This document shows positions 54,771 through 64,000 of a stretch of 64,000 nucleotides of DNA, piece after piece. Each line of letters starts with the position of its first letter. The first letter of the stretch is position 1. Source of the DNA: Antilocapra americana (lineage: Eukaryota > Chordata > Mammalia > Artiodactyla > Antilocapridae). The stretch is from positions 12,120,476 through 12,184,475 of the forward strand of contig ML660774.1 in assembly GCA_007570785.1 (NCBI GenBank), in the 5' to 3' direction. The translations under genes and the position numbers were made by a program. The notes under the pieces are model-generated. The model did not search any database, was not told the DNA's origin, and worked only from the letters and a program-made list of their open reading frames with translations.

Positions 54771-55796
54771 TTCTAGACTTCTAACAAAAATTAATGATGG
54801 AATAACCACAAAGTAATGTAAATGTTAGTGTGGTGAATTTTATAAAAGTAAAATAATTGTTTAAACTGATCAAAGATTGAAAGAAAGCTTATCCACAGAT
54901 GAGACAATCTTTTCTGTGTTAAGTTCCAGTAGGGATTTGTTGCTCTAGAAGATTAACATGTGGTTCTACTTTTTGGAACCCTCTTCCTCCTTAAATTACT
55001 TCCCCTCATTTTTGCAGGGTAATTGGGCATAGGGATGTCACGATAGCTAGGAATTTAGAGTTGATTTAAATAAACTGAGATCTCTAAGCATAGGTATGTT
55101 TCTTCTCAGCTTCAAGATAATTTACTAGTTAACCATCACAGCATCCTAGAGAGTTGGGATCAAAATATGCTTTTCACTTTGCAGGTTGCTTTAGGCAGAG
55201 ACCAGATAAGCGCCTTATCTGAGCTCACTGGCATGCCAGGGGCAGAGCAGGAATTAGAATGTCACACTTTGGATGCTTTATCTTGGGTTTAGTTGAGGAA
55301 TTCTCACCACTTCCTGTGCAGACACCATGGCAAGTGGGGAAGCAAAGGTGAGTCAGAGAAGCAGTGCTACCTGGGTCTGCCTGAGGCTCTCATTGTGAAT
55401 TTCTGTGTGTCTACGGGGAGTTAAGAACCCAGGAGCCAGTAAAGTAACCTCCAGATAATAACATCAACAACCCATTTTTTCAAGTTCATATATTTCTTTG
55501 AACTGACAACCTCATCTCCCTAGTTCACCGCCAAAGGCTAATACTGTGCTGAGCTTTACTATGAAAATCTTTTTCACTCTAGAAAACAGCTGAGAGGAAA
55601 TAACATGACATTTTTCTCTTCAGTTAAACCTATAGCTCTGTTTACTCCAGAAAAGTGCAGTGCTTACTAAAAAAAGATTTATGATCCTACATATGTTCTT
55701 TAAAAACCAACCTATATTAAATATATAAAAGTATCAATCAGCCAAGTGAAATTTAGCAAAATTGAAAAGACAGAGTGATAGGATAAATGGAAAAGC
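54771..55796. other. unassigned sequence
   Basis: Mostly unrecognised. Around 55180-55265, gtttagg-type words and aggggcagagcaggaattag weakly resemble antisense MIR. Confidence 0.4.
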
Positions 55797-55809
55797 TGGA
55801 GACAAACTT

Positions 55810-58143
55810 CAGTTCAGTTCAGTTACTCAGTTGTGTCTGATTCTTTGCAACCCAATGAATCGCAGCACGCCAGGCCTCCCTGTCCATCACCAACTCCCAG
55901 AGTCCACCCAAACCCATGTCCATCGAGTCAGTGATGCCATCCAGCCATCTCATCCTCTGTCATCACCTTCTCCTTCTGCTCCCAATCCTTCCCAGCATCA
56001 GGGTCTTTTCCAATGAGTCAACTCTTCGCTTGAGGTGACCAAAATATTGGAGTTTCAGCTTCAACATCAGTCCTTCCAATGAACACCCAGGACTGATCTC
56101 CTTTAGGATGGACTGGTTGGATCTCCTTGCAGTCCAAGAGACTCTCAAGAGTCTTCTCCAACACCACAGTTCAAAAGCATCAATTCTTCAGTGCTCACCT
56201 TTCTTTATAGTCCAACTCTCACATCCATACATGACTACTGGAAAAACCATAGCCCTGACTAGACGAACCTTTGTTGGCAAAGTAATGTCTCTGCTTTTCA
56301 ATATGCTATCTAGGTTGGCCACAACTTTCCTTCCAAGGAACAAGTGTCTTTTAATTTCATGGCTGCAATTACTATTTGCAGTGATTTTGGAGCCCCCCAA
56401 AATAAAGTCAGCCACTGTTTCCACTGTTTCCCCAACTATTTCCCATGAAGGGATGGGACCAGATGCCATGATCTTAGTTTTCTAAATGTTGAGCTTTAAG
56501 CCAGTTTTTTTCACTCTCCTCTTTCACTTTCATTGAGAGGCTTTTTAGTTCCTCTTCACTCTCTACCATAAGGGTGGTGTCATCTGCATATCTGAGGTTA
56601 TTGATATTTCTCCCAACAGTCTTGATTCCAGCTTGTGCTTCTTCCAGCCCAGTGTTTCTCATGATGTACTCTGCATATAAGTTAAATAAGTAGGTGACAA
56701 TATACAGCCTTGACGTACTCCTTTTCCTATTTGGAACCAGTCGGTTCTTCGTTTCCAATTCTAACTGTTGCTTCCTGACCTGCATACAGGTTTCTCAAGA
56801 GACAGGTCAGATGGTCTGGTATTCCCATCTCTTTCAGAATTTTCCACAGTTTATTGCGATCCATAGTCAAAGGCTTTGGCATAGTTAATAAAGCAGAAAT
56901 AGATTTTTTTCTGGAACTCTCCTGCTTTTTTGATAGTCCAGCAGATATTGACAATTTGATTTCTGGTTCCTCTGCCTTTTCTAAAACCAGCTTGAACATC
57001 TGGAATTCACGGTTCACATATTCCTGAAGCCTGGCTTGGAGAATTTTGAGCATTACTTTACTAGTGTGTGAGATGAGTGCAATTGTGTGGTAGTTTGAGC
57101 ATTCTTTGGCATTGCCTTTCTTTGGGATTGGAATGAAAACTGACCTTTTCCAGTCCTGTGGCCATTGCTGAGTTTTCTAAACTTCCTGGCATATTGAGTG
57201 TAGCACTTTCACAGCATCATCTTTCAGGATTTGAAATAGCTCAACTGGAATTCCATCACCTCCACTAGCTTTGTTCATAGTGATGCTTTCTAAGGCCCAC
57301 TTGACTTCACATTCCAGGATGTCAGGCTCTAGGTGAGTGATCACATTATCATGATTATCTGGGTCGTGAAGATCTTTTTTGTACAGTTCTTCTGTGTATT
57401 CTTGCCACCTCTTCTTAATATCTTCTGCTTCTGTTAGGTCCATACCGTTTCTGTCCTTTATCGAGCCCATCTTTGCATGAAATGTTCCCTTGATCTCTAA
57501 TTTCTTGAAGAGATCTCTAGCCTTTCCCATTCTGTTGTTTCCCTCTATTTCTTTGCATTGATCACTGAGGAAGGCTTTCTTATCTCTCCTTGCCATTCTT
57601 TGGAACTCTACATTCAGATGGGAATATCTTTCCTTTTCTCCTTTGCTTTTTGCTTCTCTTCTTTTCACAGCTATTTGTAAGGCCTCCTCAGACAGCTATT
57701 TTGCATTTTTGTGTTTCTTTTCCAATGGGATGGTCTTAATCCCTGTCTCCTGTACAATATCATGAACCTCCATCCATAGTTCATCAGGCATTCTCTCTAT
57801 CAGATCTAGTCCCTTAAATCTATATCTCACTTCCACTATATAATCATAAGGAATTTGATTTAGGTCATATCTGAATGGTCTAGTGGTTTTCCCTACTTAC
57901 TTCAATTTAAGTCTGAGTTTGGCAAGAAGGAGTTCATGATCTGAGCCACACTCAGCTCCCGGTCTTGTTTTGGCTGAATATATAGAGCTTCCCCTCTTTG
58001 GCCGCAAAGAATATAATCAGTCTGATTTTGGTGTTGACCATCTGGTGATCTCCATGTGTAGAGTCTTCTCTTGTGTTGTTGGAAAGGGGTGTTTGCTATG
58101 ACCAGTGTGTTCTCTTGGCAAGACGCTATTAGTTTTAACTGTA
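55810..58143 (-). mobile_element. BovB, 2.3 kb, 5'-truncated, minus strand
   Basis: A perfect 13-bp TSD, tggagacaaactt at 55797-55809 and 58144-58156, bounds it. From the 3' tail at the left (cagttcagttcagttactca) it runs through the C-terminal block (56469-56188), palm with intact YADD near 56582-56593, RT fingers and linker (57668-57177, 163 codons in one frame) and the endonuclease C-terminus, to truncation in the endonuclease at about 58130. Frame breaks occur near 56505, 56700, 56860 and 57170. Confidence 0.95.
57177..57668 (-). pseudogene. BovB linker/RT-fingers frame
   Basis: A 163-codon continuous frame covers the BovB linker (ERYSHLNVEFQRMARRDKKA) and the RT fingers (GDGIPVELFQILKDDAVKVL). 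It is a fragment of the BovB polyprotein, cut at both ends by frame breaks. Confidence 0.8.
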
Positions 58144-58156
58144 TGGAGACAAACTT

Positions 58157-59560
58157 ACTGTTCTAAAATATTTATGGCTTCATACTGAAAACAAAATGTA
58201 CCCCAGAATAAGTCTGCATATTGAAAACATAGGCTTAGATTCTGGAGTTTCACAGTTTTTAACCAGAGTTATTAAAACATAACTTGCCCAGTATTTTCTT
58301 GTCGTAGGCAAAATCACAAGTTTGATTTATGAAGTTAGTCAGTTGTGATAAAACAGATCAAACCATAGTCATTTTACTTAATAAGTGATATGATTTTAAG
58401 TCTTTTCTAAACTCCAAACATTAATGAAAGTGATAGAAAGAAGCCTCTAAAGCCACAAGGAAGACACTAGAACTAAACTGCTCCAAATTCACCCAAAAGT
58501 AAGATGGGGATAGGTGATTAAAAATAGATTTATTTTTCATTTATTAGAGAAAATATAGAAAAAAATTGAAGAAAAAATCTGCAAATCTTAAACCAGAGTA
58601 AGCGTTTTGTTCTGTTTTCAATATTTTTCTAACCAATTGCACATATTATTGAAACAATTACTATCATTCTATACATGCACTTTGTAATTGTTACTTCATT
58701 TCTCAGTATATTTTAGTGTTTGCTCATATTTTTCACTGTTGTTTGAATACATGGCTTAAAAAAATTTATCTTAGTCTGTCATTTGTGGTACAAAAATTCT
58801 TTTAACCAATTTTGCATATATAGTCATTTGAATGTTTCCAGTTTTTACTTTTTATAAATAATAGCTACCAGCATTCAAAGCCTTGCAGACTTAAGCCTTT
58901 CTTCTATAGGAAGATATTGCACTATTGTATTAAATTGTATAATTATTTTGTAATATATTGTCCTATTCTAACTCAGCTTTATTAAGTTTTTTTTCAGATG
59001 GTTTCTTTAAGAACGGAAGTGACTGTGGCTGGCACATCATTTTTCCATTAACTACATCTACTTTTTCTTCTCTCATGATTTTAATCTCTGATAGTTTCTT
59101 ACATATTGGAGACAGCTGCTTTGTTCTACACACTACTGTTCAGTTTTCACCAGTGTTGGCTTTGTTCTTCAGTGAATCCCATCTTGAGTGATTCTAATCT
59201 CATGAATATATTACTTTGGCCATTTTACTTTTAATTTATATCCTTTTTATTTTAACTCACCTCCTAGCCAAATTCTTTTTTCTTATCAGTACGTTATCTT
59301 ACCCTCTCATCTCTCAGCTCTTATTTCAAAGGTCTGTACTTTTCTACTGTGTACAGAAGACAGTTTTTAAAGTCACATTTTCTGAAGTATCCTTTAAAGG
59401 ATTCCATTCTTAAAGCTATGCTTTTATAAGTTCAAGAAAAATTTTTGGTCCTCATACCTTCTTTGCATTTATTATTCTTTCTTTGAACAGGAAGTTAATT
59501 CAGCCTACTTATCACTTCTAAACTGGGATATTACTTTAATTAAAATTGCATTAGGCTAAG
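58157..59560. other. unassigned sequence
   Basis: About 1.4 kb, A+T-rich. Around 58830-58870 a gtttccagtttttacttttt / ataaataatag word weakly resembles an old LINE 3' end. Confidence 0.4.
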
Positions 59561-59564
59561 GTAA

Positions 59565-59765
59565 GAGAAAGCATCCCAGTGGCTTAACCAGATAGAGCCT
59601 TTTATTCTCAGGTGATCAGAAGTCTAGAGGTAAGCAGCCTAGAGCCAGCACAGCTGGTCAAAGAGGTAACTGACGACCAAGGCTGGTTCTGGTTTCTCAA
59701 CCTTAGGGTGACTTTTATTGTTATGGTCACAAAGTGGCTATACCAATTCTAGACATTGTTTTTCT
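59565..59765. mobile_element. possible old dispersed repeat, unnamed
   Basis: taagagaaagcatcccagtg, gcttaaccagatagagcctt and ttttattctcaggtgatcag, with a later cacaaagtggctataccaat word, resemble an old mammalian LTR/DNA-type repeat beginning ggctgcggtaacaaa. I cannot assign it. Confidence 0.3.
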
Positions 59766-59818
59766 CTCTCTCTAATAGATGTGTGTATGTATATAAATGT
59801 GTATTATATATATATAAT

Positions 59819-60643
59819 TCATTTCAGTTCAGCCACTCAGTCATGTCTGACTCTTTGTGACCCCATGGACTGCAGCACCCCAGGCTTCCCTGTCCATCAC
59901 AAACTCCTGGAGCTTACTCAAACTGATGTCCATCAAGTTGGTGATGCCATCCAGTCATCTCATTCTCTGTCATTCCCTTTTCCTCCCGCCTTAAATCTTT
60001 CCCAGCGTCAGGGTCTTTTCCAGTGAGTCAGTTTTTCTCATCAGATGGCCAAAGTACCGGCATTTCAGCTTCAGCATCAGTCCTTCCAATGAATATTCAG
60101 GATTGATTTCCTTTAGGATTGACTGGTTGGGATCTCCTTACAGTCCAAGGGTCTTGGACTCTCAAGAGTCTTCACCAATACCACAATTCAAAAGCATCAA
60201 TTCTTCGAGGCTCAGCTTTCTTTATAGTCCAACTCTCACATCCATACATGACTACTGGAAAACCATAGCTTTGACTAGATGGACCTTTGTTGGTAATGTC
60301 TGCTTTTTAGTATTCTGTCTAGGTTGTTCATAGCTTTTCTTCCAAGGAGCAAGTGTCTTTTAATTTCATGGCTGCAGTCACTATCTGCAGTGATTTTGGA
60401 GCCCCAAAAAACACAGTCTCTCACTATTGCCATTGTTTCCCCAGCTATTTGCCATGAAGTGATGGGACCAGATGCCATGAGCTTTGTTTTCTGAATATTG
60501 AGTTTTAAGCCAACTTTTTCACTCTCCTCTTTCACTTTCATCAATAGGCTCTTTAGTTCTTTTTCACTTTCTGCTATGAGGGTGGCGTCATCTGTGTGTT
60601 TGATGTTATTGATATTTCTCCTGGCAATCTTGATTCCAGTGCT
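59819..60643 (-). mobile_element. BovB 3' part of a SINE-BovB chimera, minus strand
   Basis: From the inverted tail (catttcagttcagccactca) through the C-terminal region to the RT palm, where YADD reads HTDD near 60587-60598. It ends upstream at tggaatcaagattgcc (minus-strand reading). The Bov-tA head at 60645-60815 joins it directly. Flanks atatatataat (59808-59818) and atatatgtaat (60816-60826, one mismatch) suggest one TSD around the whole unit, although the A+T-rich word is weak evidence. Confidence 0.85.
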
Positions 60644-60817
60644 GTCCTTGATCTCAGTCATGTCCAACTCTTTATAGTCCATGGAAATCTCCAGGCCAAA
60701 ATACTGGAGTAGGTAGCCTTTCCCTTCTCCAAGGTATCTTCCCAACCCAGGGATCGAACCCAGGTCTCCTACATTTCTGGTGGCTTCTTTACCAGCTGAG
60801 CCACAAGGGAAGCCCAT
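60275..60817 (-). pseudogene. chimeric SINE-RT open frame, 180 codons
   Basis: The frame begins in the Bov-tA (MGFPCGSAGKEA) and, after a short junction (EIKDSTGIKIA), reads through BovB RT: RRNINN, HTDD in place of YADD, LKSLLMKVKEESEKVG, GSKITADSDCSHEIKR. Length 180 codons without a stop. The catalytic Tyr-Ala pair is changed and the fingers are absent, so RT activity is not expected. Whether it is transcribed or translated is unknown. Confidence 0.6.
60645..60815 (-). mobile_element. Bov-tA head of the SINE-BovB chimera, minus strand
   Basis: The inverted Bov-tA covers the tRNA-derived head (taccagctgagccacaaggg) and the body (gggatcgaacccaggtctcc, ctccaggccaaaatactgga) to tcagtcatgtccaactcttt. 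On the minus strand the SINE head, with its internal pol III boxes, precedes the BovB RT segment. Confidence 0.88.
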
Positions 60818-60847
60818 ATATGTAATAAGTGTGTATCTTTTTTGTTC

Positions 60848-60885
60848 TTTAAATTTTTGTTGAAGTATAATTGATTTACTGTAGA
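60848..60885 (-). mobile_element. L1 3'-UTR scrap, minus strand
   Basis: aatttttgttgaagtataat, then tgatttactgtag resembles the start of an inverted L1 3' UTR; very short. Confidence 0.45.
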
Positions 60886-61354
60886 TGTGTATCTTGAAGA
60901 AGGGAAGGACAAGGAGAAGAAGGTATAAGTGTCCATTTTTTTTTTTTTAATCATTATTAGGAAAATAGTCTACTTGGGAAAGCTCCTCTCAGGACGTTTC
61001 TGTTTCTTCGCTAAGAACTATGTCACATGTCACCTATAGCTTCAGTGGAGATTGAGGACATGCATATATTTAGCTGGTGTAGCTTTTTTTTTTTTTTTAA
61101 ACAAACAACTAGAGATGAAGACCAATATTACAAGGGCAAAAGCCTTTTAACATTTGAATTTCTGTCATTACATGTAAAAAGAGAGCTACAAATGCAGGAA
61201 TGTCTCTGGCTAGCTGGGAAAGCAGCTCTGAGTGAAGAGGAGCACCTCTTCTCTTCTTTGAACCAGAGGACAAGCATTGCCTCGTATAGTGAGACATTCC
61301 TAACTGGTGTGGAAACAGAGGTAAGATTTATTGATACTGCCTCTTTTATTATGA
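60886..61354. other. unassigned sequence
   Basis: No repeat recognised apart from T runs near 60937 and 61087. The 111-codon frame at 61027-61362 has no known motif. Confidence 0.4.
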
Positions 61355-61541
61355 GAAAGTGAAAGTTGCTCGGTCATGTCCAACTCTTTGGGACCCCATT
61401 GACTATACAGTCCATGGAATTCTCCAGACCAGAATACTGGAGTAGGTAGCTGTTCCCTTCTCCAGGGGATCTTCCCAACCCAGGGACTGAACCCAGGTCT
61501 CCTCCATTGCAGGCAGATTCTTTACCATCTGAGCCAGCAGG
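61355..61541 (-). mobile_element. Bov-tA SINE, minus strand
   Basis: agtgaaagttgctcggtcat, atactggagtaggtagctgt, ggatcttcccaacccaggga and ttctttaccatctgagccag make a near-complete inverted SINE. Confidence 0.92.
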
Positions 61542-61940
61542 TATATCATTCTAGATTATAAATCCTTTGAGGACATTACATATGCTGTGTTTGTCTTTTC
61601 TCCAAGGTTGTGTATTACCTCAATAATAGAGGTAAATAGTCAACAGTAGTTTGCTAAATTAGCATTATGTAATTAAATAGTGTAGATAAATTCAGGTATA
61701 GAGATACATATACTGTGTTCTGGGGCACAGAGTGTACACAGATGCCAGACTGGCTAATTTGTGGATGTGGTGGCCCTTGTGCCAGGACTTATTATTAGGT
61801 AGGTGGAGCTTAGGAAGGAGGAGATGCTGAACAATAGGGAAGCACCCAAGACCAGGGACTAGCATGAACAGGAGGTAGTCAGTGAAGGAAGCAATGAGAG
61901 ATGGAGAAGGAAAACCCGGTCTGCATCATAGGAGTTCTGG
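61542..61940. other. unassigned sequence
   Basis: Nothing recognised. Confidence 0.4.
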
Positions 61941-62149
61941 TGTGTATGTTAGTCACTCAGTTGTGTCCGACTCTTTGCGACCCCATGAACTGTAGCCCAC
62001 CAGGCTCCTCTGTCCATGAATTTCTCCAGGCAAGAATATTGGAGTGGGTTGCCATGCCCTTCCAGGGGATCTTCCCAACCCAGGGATCGAACCCAGGTCT
62101 CCTGCATTGCAGGCAGATTCTTTACCATCTCAACCATCTGGAAAGTGCT
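61941..62149 (-). mobile_element. Bov-tA SINE, minus strand
   Basis: gttagtcactcagttgtgtc, caccaggctcctctgtccat, gggatcgaacccaggtctcc and tttaccatctcaaccatctg form a complete inverted copy. Confidence 0.93.
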
Positions 62150-63559
62150 CAGAATTGGGAAGATTGTAACCTTTATTACATGACACACTCACTTCATTTT
62201 CCAGGTGTGGCTTAATTTCACTCATTCATATATTCATTTATTTTTGTGTAAAATAACTTAATAAGCACTATGAATTATAAAGTGACACTAAACAAATGGT
62301 ACCCATGACCATCTAGTACCCTTATTTCTTTCCTGCTTCTTTGGTAGCCATTTCTTTCTTTACTTTTTTATATGATTGTGTTGCATTTATGTGTATCCCT
62401 TCAAAAGCGTGGTTTTTTTAGTTGTATTTAACTTTCTGGAAAGGTATGCTATATGTAATATTTTGTGAGAATGTCCCTTAATGTAATATATTTTCTAGGA
62501 TCTATGCTATATTTCTTTTCTCACTTTTAATTATTTTTTATTCTAGTTGTGATGAATTTAATTAAATCAATTTATTTTCCTAGTTTAATTTGTTGTCACT
62601 GGGACAAATTTATGAAGAGGCTGGGCCTAAGCCTAATTTTATTTGTCATGGCCATGAAATAGTGAAATTCAATCTTAAATTCAACTTTAACTTAATTTAA
62701 ATATCTTTGCTACCATCAAGTAAATATCAATAGTAAAATATAATTTTAGTCTTTTTAGCTTTGCACTATAGGACCTTTCCTCAGATGGACCTTAGCGAGA
62801 TGATTTTAGCCAAACATCATAGATGCCACAATTTGTAGTTAACATCCTCCAGTCAGAATGTACATGAAATATGTATTAAAGTAGTAGATATTAGATATGT
62901 CAGTTACAGCTGCATGTGAAGATAACTTTGAGTGATTCTGTATCTCTCAGATCAAGCAAAGCTAAGTATAGGAAGTTTGTCATGTTTGACCATTCAAGTT
63001 ATTCTCAAGCTATAGGAAAAATCTGGCACCTGATTAAGTGGACAATACTTGTGCCAAGTTTCACAAGAAAGTATATAATTCCAGCATGAAGTATAGAATT
63101 CTAGCATTAAATCAAAGGCTTTCTCGAGCACTTAGAATTGTGTATAGTTAGGACATGTCACGTATCAATAATGTATGCTCTTCTGGTGATGAATTTGAGA
63201 TATATTAGATTCTCATTTACATTTTAATATAACTTTGTACTATTTCAAATTTATATTTTATAGTATATGTGAAAAAGCTAAAGTATAAATATTTTATATC
63301 CATGTTTTTATCTAATATGAATTATATAATATTTATAAAGTCATTCTGTTTATTTTAAGTATATATAGTAATTTGAAGGAGACAGATGTTCTCATTATAC
63401 TTTAATGAAGAAATGAGAATGACTTATAATTAATATTTCAGTTGTTTGTATGCCATGCATGAAAATAATTTATTCTAGCAATACTTAGATTTAAAGAGCT
63501 TACTCTGTTAATTTCATTTCTCTAAAAGAGGGTTAGCAAAACTTACTCTCTTGTAGAGA
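62150..63559. other. unassigned A+T-rich sequence
   Basis: About 1.4 kb, strongly A+T-rich, with no repeat or exon recognised. Confidence 0.42.
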
Positions 63560-63722
63560 GGGAATAGAGTGTAATAGTTTGAAGCATGTGTTTGGGAATC
63601 AGAACTCATGGTTACAAAACAAAGCCTGCCTCCTTCATATACTAACTGTGTGATCTTGGGCAAGTTGCTTAACCATATGAAGATAGTTTCTTGATGTGTA
63701 AAATAGTATAAAAATTAGTTCC
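63560..63722 (+). mobile_element. MIR SINE
   Basis: gtgtaatagtttgaagcatg, gtttgggaatcagaactcat, actaactgtgtgatcttggg, caagttgcttaaccatatga and agtttcttgatgtgtaaaat fit the MIR consensus in order. It is the best-preserved MIR in the window. Confidence 0.85.
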
Positions 63723-63738
63723 TTCCTAATAGGTAGTT

Positions 63739-63946
63739 ATGGCTTCCCTGGTGGCTCAGCGGTAGAGAATCCACCTGCCAATGCAGAAGCCTTGGTTCCA
63801 TCTGTGGGTTGGGAAGATCCCCTGGTGAAGGAAATGGCAACCACTTCAGTATTCTTGTCTGGAAAATCCCATGGACAGAGAAGCCTGGTGGACTACACTC
63901 CACGGATTCAGAAAGAGTTGGACATGACTTAGCAACTAGACAATAA
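63739..63946 (+). mobile_element. Bov-tA SINE, plus strand
   Basis: ggcttccctggtggctcagc, gggttgggaagatcccctgg, gaagcctggtggactacact and the tail gacttagcaactagacaata. Complete. Confidence 0.93.
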
Positions 63947-64000
63947 CTTCCCAACCCAGGGATCAAACCCAGGTCTCCTGCATTTCAGGCAGATTCTTTA
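63947..64000 (-). mobile_element. Bov-tA fragment, minus strand, cut by window end
   Basis: cttcccaacccagggatcaa and cccaggtctcctgcatttca, then ggcagattcttta are an inverted Bov-tA middle and tRNA region. It starts directly after the preceding SINE's tail; the rest lies outside the window. Confidence 0.85.

Overview
The window is mammalian, almost certainly ruminant (cattle, sheep, goat or a relative), nuclear and apparently non-coding. It carries at least fourteen pieces of the RTE-clade LINE BovB, about twenty copies or fragments of tRNA-Glu/BovB-derived Bov-tA/Bov-A SINEs, several CHR-type tRNA SINEs and bovine-type L1 3' ends, a mix typical of ruminant genomes. Older mammalian repeats (L2, MIR, a hAT-Charlie MITE, an MLT1 LTR, an old L1) form the background. 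I found no convincing host protein-coding exon, structural RNA gene or CRISPR array. Nearly all long open frames are sense or antisense remnants of BovB, L1, L2 or SINEs. The window looks like intergenic or intronic sequence.

Layout. 1-5.1 kb: unrecognised A+T-rich sequence with an L2 on the minus strand (about 2.69-3.87 kb). 5.1-13.6 kb: a nested stack. An old plus-strand L1 is split by a CHR SINE and by a long plus-strand BovB (target-site duplication, TSD, at 6967-6977 and 13304-13314). That BovB is itself split by a minus-strand BovB (TSD at 7980-7990 and 10849-10859) and by a 194-bp piece that looks like the extreme 5' end of a bovine L1 (TSD at 12110-12119 and 12314-12323). 13.6-20.1 kb: CHR and Bov-tA SINEs, BovB tails, a MIR and L1 3' ends. 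20.36-25.0 kb: a minus-strand L1 interrupted by a Bov-tA and a minus-strand BovB, followed by a plus-strand BovB that forms an inverted repeat with it. 25-39 kb: mostly single-copy sequence with L2, MIR, CHR, a poly-C run, an L1 and a hAT MITE.

39.4-42.0 kb: a long minus-strand BovB. 42-47 kb: L2, MIR, L1 pieces including 5'-inverted copies, SINEs and a CA repeat. 47.1-47.9 kb: an internally deleted BovB. 48-52.5 kb: microsatellites, a dimer-like SINE, an MLT1 LTR and an old L1. 52.9-58.1 kb: a plus-strand BovB facing a minus-strand BovB. 59.8-60.8 kb: a chimera of a Bov-tA head and a BovB reverse-transcriptase/3' tail. 61-64 kb: SINEs and a MIR.

How the parts relate: BovB supplies the endonuclease and reverse transcriptase that are thought to mobilise Bov-tA/Bov-A SINEs, which share its 3' end. 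L1 is the likely mobiliser of the CHR SINEs. Every BovB copy read here is 5'-truncated, frameshifted, stopped or rearranged, so I see no active element. The most notable items are the nested stack with readable TSDs, the L1-5'-end-only insertion, the SINE-BovB chimera with a 180-codon open frame, a BovB with a tiny 5' inversion, and several large inverted BovB pairs that could fold into long double-stranded RNA. Element boundaries were read by eye and are generally good to about 5-30 bases unless fixed by a TSD. Family names come from remembered consensus sequences, not a search.
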